Part shown: positions 58,689 to 64,000 of the stretch, in pieces
How positions within the stretch are numbered: position 1 is the stretch's first letter
Layout: each line of letters begins with the position of its first letter
Origin: a virus
Length of the DNA stretch: 64,000 nt
IMG/VR virus record: IMGVR_UViG_3300005578_000001
Span: 17,813 to 81,812 of that record
Strand: one strand, 5' to 3'
The notes under the pieces: model-generated
What the model saw: the letters and a program-made list of their open reading frames with translations, nothing else
Databases searched by the model: none
What the model was told of the DNA's origin: nothing
Position numbers and translations under genes: made by a program

Positions 58689-58854
58689 AACCCCTCAGTA
58701 AAATAGTTTTCAACATTTCACAATCCAGTAGTAGAATAGCAATCGCAACAATTTCGTTAAGACTCGAAAGGATGGAAGCTTAGCGAGTCTTAGGGCTGCC
58801 AGCGGGATCAAGGTTGGCTTCTCTCCTAGCTTGCAGTCTATCTACAGCACGGAC
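58689..58854. other. Noncoding gap with 8-bp hairpin
   Basis: About 166 bases between head-closure and gp10-like genes. AAGACTCG (58759-58766) pairs with CGAGTCTT (58784-58791). The frame of the next gene stays open from about 58733 with protein-like residues, so the true start of that gene could lie further upstream at a non-ATG codon. Confidence 0.45.
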
Positions 58855-59148
58855 ATGGAATTCATAGACCACAGCAAAGAAGTCCGGCAACAAATCCAGC
58901 AACGTCTTGTCGCGGGGCTGAACCGTGGCAACGAGTTCCTAATTACAGAGGCTCAGGGTGCAGCGCCCGTGAAATCGGGCGAGCTACGAGACAGCACTGA
59001 AGTTGTACAGGAGGCTTCAGAGAGCAGCCCGTCAGCTATCGGGGCCTCGAAAGCGCCTTATGCTCACTTGGTAAATCGTCACAATACTCCCTTCTGGACA
59101 CAGGCATGGATCAGGATGAAGGCGCAGTTTGGTGAGTTCTTTAAGTAA
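58855..59148 (+). CDS. HK97 gp10-like tail component
   Basis: 97 residues from ATG 58855; a TTG at 58831 is possible. Ile-Thr-Glu-Ala-Gln-Gly-Ala-Ala-Pro-Val-Lys-Ser-Gly-Glu-Leu-Arg-Asp-Ser and Pro-Tyr-Ala-His-Leu-Val-Asn are the conserved gp10 (head-tail connector) motifs. Overlaps the next gene at the stop. Confidence 0.75.
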   Translation: MEFIDHSKEVRQQIQQRLVAGLNRGNEFLITEAQGAAPVKSGELRDSTEVVQEASESSPSAIGASKAPYAHLVNRHNTPFWTQAWIRMKAQFGEFFK

Positions 59149-59588
59149 TGGCTGACTTGTTTAATCTCATCAGTACAAGATTAACCGCCGACACCGCTTC
59201 AGGCGGCATGAACGAGCCCGACAACGGCGCAACGGCAGGCTTTCATCGCGGGAAGGCTCCTGAGAACGCTGGTTACGATCGCGTAATCATCAAAGACGTA
59301 ACAGGCTTGCCAGTGCGCACCTTTGAAGCGCCGATTGGGTTACGTGAATTCGTACAATTCATGGTCTATACAATCGATCCCATCAACGGCGGGGAAACAG
59401 GGACAGCCAAGTGCGCACGCCTCGTCAAGCGTCTTATCTCACTGTTTGAGGCTCAGGACGAAGCGATAGGCGACCCTTCCCTGCGAGGCTGTTTCCTTGA
59501 TCGTAAACTGGCAATGGATACAGAGACAGACTCAAGTGGGAGAGATATCTACAGCGCGGGCTGCATATTTGCATTCTGGACGGAGTGA
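59148..59588 (+). CDS. Tail terminator-like protein
   Basis: 146 residues. Leu-Phe-Asn-Leu-Ile-Ser-Thr-Arg-Leu, then beta strands with Phe-Val-Gln-Phe-Met-Val-Tyr and Thr-Ala-Lys-Cys-Ala-Arg-Leu-Val-Lys-Arg-Leu. Position between gp10-like and tail-tube genes is that of the terminator. Moderate identification. Confidence 0.65.
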   Translation: MADLFNLISTRLTADTASGGMNEPDNGATAGFHRGKAPENAGYDRVIIKDVTGLPVRTFEAPIGLREFVQFMVYTIDPINGGETGTAKCARLVKRLISLFEAQDEAIGDPSLRGCFLDRKLAMDTETDSSGRDIYSAGCIFAFWTE

Positions 59589-59593
59589 AAGAG

Positions 59594-59782
59594 ATGAACA
59601 AACCAACCTATCAGGCGGTAGTAGATCTAACTTTCGAGGGGTTTAATCCGCCACTGCGTGTTGAGACAGGCAAGTCAATACCAGACAAAGTACCCCGCTC
59701 TGAGTTGGCGCAACTACTCTCTGACGGTCACATTCGCGAGGTTACGCCAGCAGCGATCAAGGAAAGTGAGGACGATAAATGA
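59594..59782 (+). CDS. Small tail-region protein
   Basis: 62 residues from ATG 59594 (GAAAGAG upstream). Val-Val-Asp-Leu-Thr-Phe-Glu-Gly-Phe-Asn-Pro-Pro-Leu-Arg-Val-Glu-Thr-Gly and a helical Leu-Ala-Gln-Leu-Leu end; a short domain with unknown role. Overlaps the next ATG. Confidence 0.55.
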   Translation: MNKPTYQAVVDLTFEGFNPPLRVETGKSIPDKVPRSELAQLLSDGHIREVTPAAIKESEDDK

Positions 59783-60510
59783 ACGGCGCAACACTTAGTA
59801 ATAAATCCCGTGTCATGGCGGACCAGTATGATATTTCCCAATTCCTTACAAAGATGACCCCTCAGCGCATGCGCGATATGGCGGATTGTTCAACTCTTGC
59901 TAGTGATTCCCATGAATATACGCCCGTGCTGCGCGGCGGATCGTTCATCCTCGAAGGTCTTTATCGTTCGAATGCTATTGTCGGCACCTCGCTGCATGAC
60001 ATTTTTGCGGCCTTGCCGGATCAGCAAATTATCGTAACGGGTTATCCCGAGACGCGGGTGGTGGGAAAGCCTGCGATGATGATGTATGCGGACGCCCTGA
60101 AGTACGACTTAGATTGCGTGGTATCCGACCTTGTAAAGGCACGTATTGAATGTACGTCGCAAAAGTGGGCCACTGAAATTGGTGTCTCGCTTCACGATCT
60201 AACGGCGGAGACGGGCACAGGCAACGGTACAAGCACAGACAACGGCGTAGCCACGACTAACGGCGGTGTCGGGGTACTACATTGCACTGCAATTGCAGGT
60301 ACGGCCCCGTCAGTGGTAGTACGAATCGAGCACAGCACCAATAACTCAACGTGGGCCACGCTGCTGACGTTTACAGCGGCGGCGACGGCGACGAAGCAGC
60401 GGATCGAGGTGGCCGCTAACACGACGGTTAATCGGTGGTTACGGGAAGTACACACTTTTGGCGGAACGACTTCGTCAATAACTTTTAACTCAGCTTTCGC
60501 AAGGAGATAA
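59779..60510 (+). CDS. Tail tube protein with extra C-terminal beta domain
   Basis: 243 residues. First 130 residues (Asp-Ile-Ser-Gln-Phe-Leu-Thr-Lys ... Glu-Tyr-Thr-Pro-Val-Leu-Arg-Gly-Gly-Ser-Phe) align in style with the next gene. Residues 145-243 add a Thr-rich Ig-like or receptor-type domain (Val-Val-Val-Arg-Ile-Glu-His-Ser-Thr-Asn-Asn) that would decorate the tail. Tail tube by likeness and position. Confidence 0.7.
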   Translation: MNGATLSNKSRVMADQYDISQFLTKMTPQRMRDMADCSTLASDSHEYTPVLRGGSFILEGLYRSNAIVGTSLHDIFAALPDQQIIVTGYPETRVVGKPAMMMYADALKYDLDCVVSDLVKARIECTSQKWATEIGVSLHDLTAETGTGNGTSTDNGVATTNGGVGVLHCTAIAGTAPSVVVRIEHSTNNSTWATLLTFTAAATATKQRIEVAANTTVNRWLREVHTFGGTTSSITFNSAFARR

Positions 60511-60514
60511 AAAC

Positions 60515-60934
60515 ATGAATGGGGCAATAGTAGGTAAGGCGAAATTCAAACTTCACAACGCTTCCGCGGTGTTGACAGACCTCTCGGATTGGCTTGTAAA
60601 AATCTCGGCCCCCAACGCGCGGGACATGCTTAACAGTGACACATTTGACGGTTCCGGCTCGCATGGGTTCACGCCCGGACTGAGGGGCGGGCAAGAATTT
60701 ACGGCGGAGTTTCTCTGGCACACGACCCCATTTGCTGTCTTATCCGGTGTTGATGCTCTGGATAACACCTCGTTGCTTTACGAAACATCCCCGGAGGGTA
60801 CGGCTTCTGGTAAGCCTAAACTATCTGGACAATGTTACCTAAAGGCTTTTAACCCTGACGCCAGCGTGGGAGCTATTGCTACCATGACGGCGACCTTTCA
60901 GCAGACAGGCGCACAAACGTGGGGCACTAATTAA
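60515..60934 (+). CDS. Tail tube protein, paralogue
   Basis: 139 residues. Begins Met-Asn-Gly-Ala and has Leu-Ser-Asp-Trp-Leu, His-Gly-Phe-Thr-Pro-Gly-Leu-Arg-Gly-Gly, corresponding to the same places in the 59779 protein but without its extra domain. Two tube-like genes in tandem suggest a mixed or decorated tail. Confidence 0.7.
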   Translation: MNGAIVGKAKFKLHNASAVLTDLSDWLVKISAPNARDMLNSDTFDGSGSHGFTPGLRGGQEFTAEFLWHTTPFAVLSGVDALDNTSLLYETSPEGTASGKPKLSGQCYLKAFNPDASVGAIATMTATFQQTGAQTWGTN

Positions 60935-60959
60935 CTCTTAGCCGGAGAGCCAACAAACA

Positions 60960-61651
60960 ATGAGTGAAGTAGAGACTGCGCCCAGCAATGGTCACGCGGA
61001 AACCTTTAGCGTCGGGGCGATACTGGATCTGGCAGTGCCGTTTGAGTTTCCTTTCGAGGGGCAGGTGCTTAAAGGTCGCTGGTACAAGTACAAGACCACC
61101 ACACGAGAGTACATCAAGGCGCGGGTTACTGAGCGCAACGATCAATTAACTCGTTATCGAGACCTGCAAACACAAATTGAAACGTTAGCAGATGACGATA
61201 CCCGCATCGTCGCCATGACCGCGGAGTGTGAGCAATTGGAAGAGGCGGTCCAGCGAACCAACTATAGCTGGCTGACGGATGCGATTATCGAGTGGAATGC
61301 CGTAGGCCGTGACCAGCGACTCATTCCGATTACGGCAGCGTCATTTGCTGAGATTCCGGTTCCGTTTCTGGTAGCACTGGACCAGTTTCTGGTCGATTCA
61401 AGGACGGACAAAAACCCTACCTCGTCGGGCTCGTAGAATTCCTGTTATCAAAAGGCGAGTCCGGCGAATGTCCCGACTTCTATTATCCATTCAAACAGGC
61501 TCAGGGAGTAGCACAGCTAATGAATTGCTCGGTTCAGGAAGCTTACAAGCTAGCTAAAGATGAGCCTGAGACATTCGAGCATGTGCTGCTGATCGCGCGG
61601 GCGGAAAACATTGTCGAGACACAGTTAAGGAAAGAGCACGCACGTGGCTAA
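60960..61651 (+). CDS. Tail assembly chaperone, -1 frameshift form (G-T type)
   Basis: The G-type frame (60960-61436, 158 residues) is acidic/helical and ends in Pro-Thr-Ser-Ser-Gly-Ser. In the -1 frame the reading continues for 78 codons as Pro-Tyr-Leu-Val-Gly-Leu-Val-Glu-Phe-Leu ... to TAA at 61649. The sequence CAAAAAC (61409-61415) lies where the frames join. Programmed frameshifting between two chaperone genes just before the tape measure gene is a well-known siphophage trait. Confidence 0.8.
61409..61415 (+). promoter_or_regulatory. Probable -1 frameshift site, CAAAAAC
   Basis: Codons AAA-AAC preceded by C in the 0 frame; slipping back one base lets the ribosome continue in the -1 frame. 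Seven stop-free bases before the zero-frame TAG at 61434. A GC-rich stretch follows, which could form a stimulating structure. Confidence 0.6.
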
Positions 61652-64000
61652 CGAGACTTTCGAACTGTATAGCCTTACCAGCAAGCTAACGCTGGATACC
61701 TCGCAGTTTGACCGCGCGTATGGCGAGGCGCAGAAAAAGATTCGTGCCGCGCCCGGTGATCTAAAAAAGCTGGAATCCGCTACCAAAGGCGCGGGTTCGT
61801 CAATCAGCAAGGACCTGGGTGGGGCGCTGGCCCAGATTGCCCCACAGCTCACAGTACTGACCACCGCAGGTGCAGTAGGACTGGTAGTAGCGGGGATGGG
61901 CTTACTCTCCGCGGCTGTAACCAGTGCTGCCTCAGAAATATGGTCGCTGGCGAATACTGCCGCCGACGCAGGCGGTGAAGTTTTCGATCTTACCCAGAAG
62001 GTTAACTTCAGCGCCGAGACTATCAGCGGTTTAGGGCAGGCGGGCAAGCGGGCAGGAGTAGATTTTCAGTCCTTCAACGCGTCGTTGGGAATCTTCGACA
62101 AGACGATGGAGAAGGCAAAAGACGGCACCAAAGAGACGGTTGCTGTTTTCAAGGAACTGGGAATTACCTCGCGTGATAATGAGACCGCGCTACGCCAGGC
62201 GTTTACAGGCTTAAATGATTTAGGTTCCAGCGGGCGTCAAACTGCTCTTGCCATGCAGTTATTCGGCAAGTCCGGCAGGGATGTATTAGCAGTAATCAAA
62301 GAGACCAACGGCGACATCGATACGGCCATCGAGCACTATCGACGGCTTGGCACTGTTATCAGCACCGAGGATGCGGCGGCGGCGGATGCCTTTGGAGACT
62401 CACTTACCCAACTCAGAGAACAGCTAAAGGGCGTTGAGCGCCAGTTGGGGCAAAACACACTGCCCACCTTCACCGCCTTTTTTGACGAAATCAGCAAGCA
62501 AATCGAAGGCGATCAGGATAGATGGTATAGCTGGTCCAACACAATCAATACAGTCACAACAATTGCACTCGGATCGTTCCTCGGGTTGGAAAGGGGCATT
62601 CGCGCCGCCTTTGCCCGGATTGAGATGGGCCGCTGGGCCGAGTTAATGAAGCTTCCTTTCCAGTTAGGTAAGTACTCGTTTGAGGAGACTAAAACCCTCC
62701 AGCAACGTGCGCAGATGATGTCAGAGAGCGGGGGCGTAACCGGGCAGGCTGACAAAGTACTGCGAGGCTTACGGAGTTCTGGCGGGGGTTACAGTCCTAA
62801 AGGTGGCGGCGGCGGGGGAGGCGGAAAAACTGAACGTGATCCACTCGACAGCCTGCGCGCCTCGCTGGTTAGTCTCAACGCCGAATACAGAAAGTACAAC
62901 GCCGAACTATTAGGCTCTGCTAACGCCACTTCACTAGCCGCCGAGAAGGAAAAGATTCTTGCTCATTTAATGACGAGCCTGAAGAGCGAAGTAAAAGAGA
63001 AGATCTCAGGGATGCGTGACGTGGACGAGGCTATCAATGCATCAATCAGCGCACTCCCCAAGAAGTCTCAGGAAGCAGCGCGCGCGCTTGTGGAACAAGC
63101 GGAAGCCCAAGCCAAACTCAATCTGGAACGAAAGAATGCGGTCGATGTCGATAAGCGCGCTAGTGACTTATCGCAGGGCTGGCGACAGGAAATGGACCGG
63201 GCACGGGGCGGGGTGGACCAGTATGCAGCAGCGATTCAGGATCTGGAAAAAGAGTTTGCTAAGTACGGGGCCACGCTGGATAGTGGTACGAGAGCAGAAC
63301 TACAACAGCTTGCCGTAATGCGACGGGAACTGGAGATGGTTCTTTCGCTGACAAGGGCCCGTGAGGTACTGCGCACTACCCGCGAACGAGCCGTTACCCG
63401 AGAAGGAAAGGAACGTCCACCGTGGATTGATCTCGGTGGCGGTTCTACGGTCGGCGGTGAACCGGGTACCACTGAACGGCCACGAGTCGCCACGGTGGAG
63501 GAGCAGGTACGTCGTGAGCGGGCGGCTATCTTACGCGAACAGATGGACCAACTGGCTTCCGATTTAACCTTCACGATTGACGATGCAATCACGGAAGGAT
63601 TTCGCAAAGGGGTCAAGGCGGGAGTGATTGAGTTTGGGTTAGGGATTCTGGAAATGGCTCGTCACGAAGCCTTGCAGGCACTCGAAAGAGCGATCAGCAA
63701 AGCCCTCGGCGGCAGTGGTGGTCAGGGGCAGGGGAGTAGTGGAGGGGGCTTGTGGTCTACGATCTTCAATTTCGGCATGAAAGCGGTAGGGGCGCTGATT
63801 GGTGGAGGTAGCGGATCAAGTGGGGGATTAGGTTCCGCCCTGGGAAGCAGCATTGGCGGACATGCGGGTGGGGGATACATGCCGCCTGATTCGTGGAGTT
63901 GGGTGGGTGAGCGTGGACCAGAGTTGGTTAAGGCAGGTCCACGCGGAGCCTCGGTTATGCCCAGTGGCGAATCGACGGCGTTTGCGGGTAGTCACATGAC
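61644..64000 (+). CDS. Tape measure protein, 3' end cut by window
   Basis: At least 785 codons, GTG start at 61644, overlapping the chaperone stop. Helical with membrane-like stretch near residues 65-95 (Gly-Ala-Val-Gly-Leu-Val-Val-Ala-Gly-Met-Gly-Leu-Leu), Gly-rich linkers, long coiled coil at about 405-560. Near the edge the typical end Gly-Gly-Tyr-Met-Pro-Pro ... Val-Gly-Glu-Arg-Gly-Pro-Glu-Leu-Val-Lys appears. It sets tail length (length of a siphophage tail scales with this protein). No stop is reached. Confidence 0.9.
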   Translation, partial: MANETFELYSLTSKLTLDTSQFDRAYGEAQKKIRAAPGDLKKLESATKGAGSSISKDLGGALAQIAPQLTVLTTAGAVGLVVAGMGLLSAAVTSAASEIWSLANTAADAGGEVFDLTQKVNFSAETISGLGQAGKRAGVDFQSFNASLGIFDKTMEKAKDGTKETVAVFKELGITSRDNETALRQAFTGLNDLGSSGRQTALAMQLFGKSGRDVLAVIKETNGDIDTAIEHYRRLGTVISTEDAAAADAFGDSLTQLREQLKGVERQLGQNTLPTFTAFFDEISKQIEGDQDRWYSWSNTINTVTTIALGSFLGLERGIRAAFARIEMGRWAELMKLPFQLGKYSFEETKTLQQRAQMMSESGGVTGQADKVLRGLRSSGGGYSPKGGGGGGGGKTERDPLDSLRASLVSLNAEYRKYNAELLGSANATSLAAEKEKILAHLMTSLKSEVKEKISGMRDVDEAINASISALPKKSQEAARALVEQAEAQAKLNLERKNAVDVDKRASDLSQGWRQEMDRARGGVDQYAAAIQDLEKEFAKYGATLDSGTRAELQQLAVMRRELEMVLSLTRAREVLRTTRERAVTREGKERPPWIDLGGGSTVGGEPGTTERPRVATVEEQVRRERAAILREQMDQLASDLTFTIDDAITEGFRKGVKAGVIEFGLGILEMARHEALQALERAISKALGGSGGQGQGSSGGGLWSTIFNFGMKAVGALIGGGSGSSGGLGSALGSSIGGHAGGGYMPPDSWSWVGERGPELVKAGPRGASVMPSGESTAFAGSHM

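Overview
The window is most of the genome of a tailed, siphovirus-like bacteriophage that has not been identified. The evidence is a head-to-tail gene set on the plus strand: terminase subunits, portal, scaffold, major capsid protein, neck genes, two tail-tube genes, a frameshifted tail assembly chaperone, and a tape measure protein that runs off the right edge. Opposite it lies a long minus-strand arm of tightly packed small genes with phage replication and recombination functions: thymidylate synthase, a MazG-like protein, an adenine/cytosine DNA methyltransferase, a DNA polymerase III beta clamp, NinG, an HNH nuclease, RNase HI and a PD-(D/E)XK nuclease. No integrase, DNA polymerase, helicase or rRNA is visible. 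The host cannot be fixed from the sequence. Shine-Dalgarno sites are ordinary, sigma70-like promoters occur, and the transposon carries a SecB-type chaperone, so a diderm bacterium is likely.

Layout. 1-3281 (+): the end of the late region, with coiled-coil and holin-like membrane proteins and a PAS-domain protein, interrupted by a minus-strand homing-type endonuclease-like gene. 3284-3467 (-): a terminator and tiny genes ending the minus arm. 3807-10069: a 6.26-kb transposon bounded by 18-bp inverted repeats and a 9-bp target duplication (CAGTTTCGG). 10070-34074 (-): the early/replication arm, mostly 40-200 aa genes joined by ATGA-type overlaps, many of them small zinc ribbons. 34075-34179: back-to-back promoters. 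34180-64000 (+): regulatory and small membrane genes, then DNA packaging, head, appendage, neck and tail genes. This plus-strand run is interrupted by minus-strand inserts at 39257-39682 (endonuclease VII) and 41622-43798 (eight small genes).

The transposon is the most unusual unit. An IS1-family DDE transposase drives an element with passengers: a secreted Cys-rich protein; a coupled pair of a Panacea/SocA-like protein and a proteasome-type Ntn hydrolase; two small genes behind the transposase, one a ribbon-helix-helix protein; a degenerate tRNA-Ser-like sequence; a complete HigB-HigA-SecB toxin-antitoxin-chaperone operon with its operator; and a pair of paralogous Xre regulators around a small unknown gene. 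It inserted into the last codons of a phage gene and replaced only its C-terminal tail.

Other striking phage genes are a P-loop NTPase fused to the scaffold protein (44000-45211), a 511-aa appendage protein built of about twenty-one 22-residue His-x-His repeats (53780-55315), an endonuclease/exonuclease/phosphatase-fold protein among the appendage genes (52806-53783), and a BCS1-like AAA+ ATPase (55855-57102). Three stretches look coding but lack ATG, GTG or TTG starts; they may be base-calling indels or unusual initiation.
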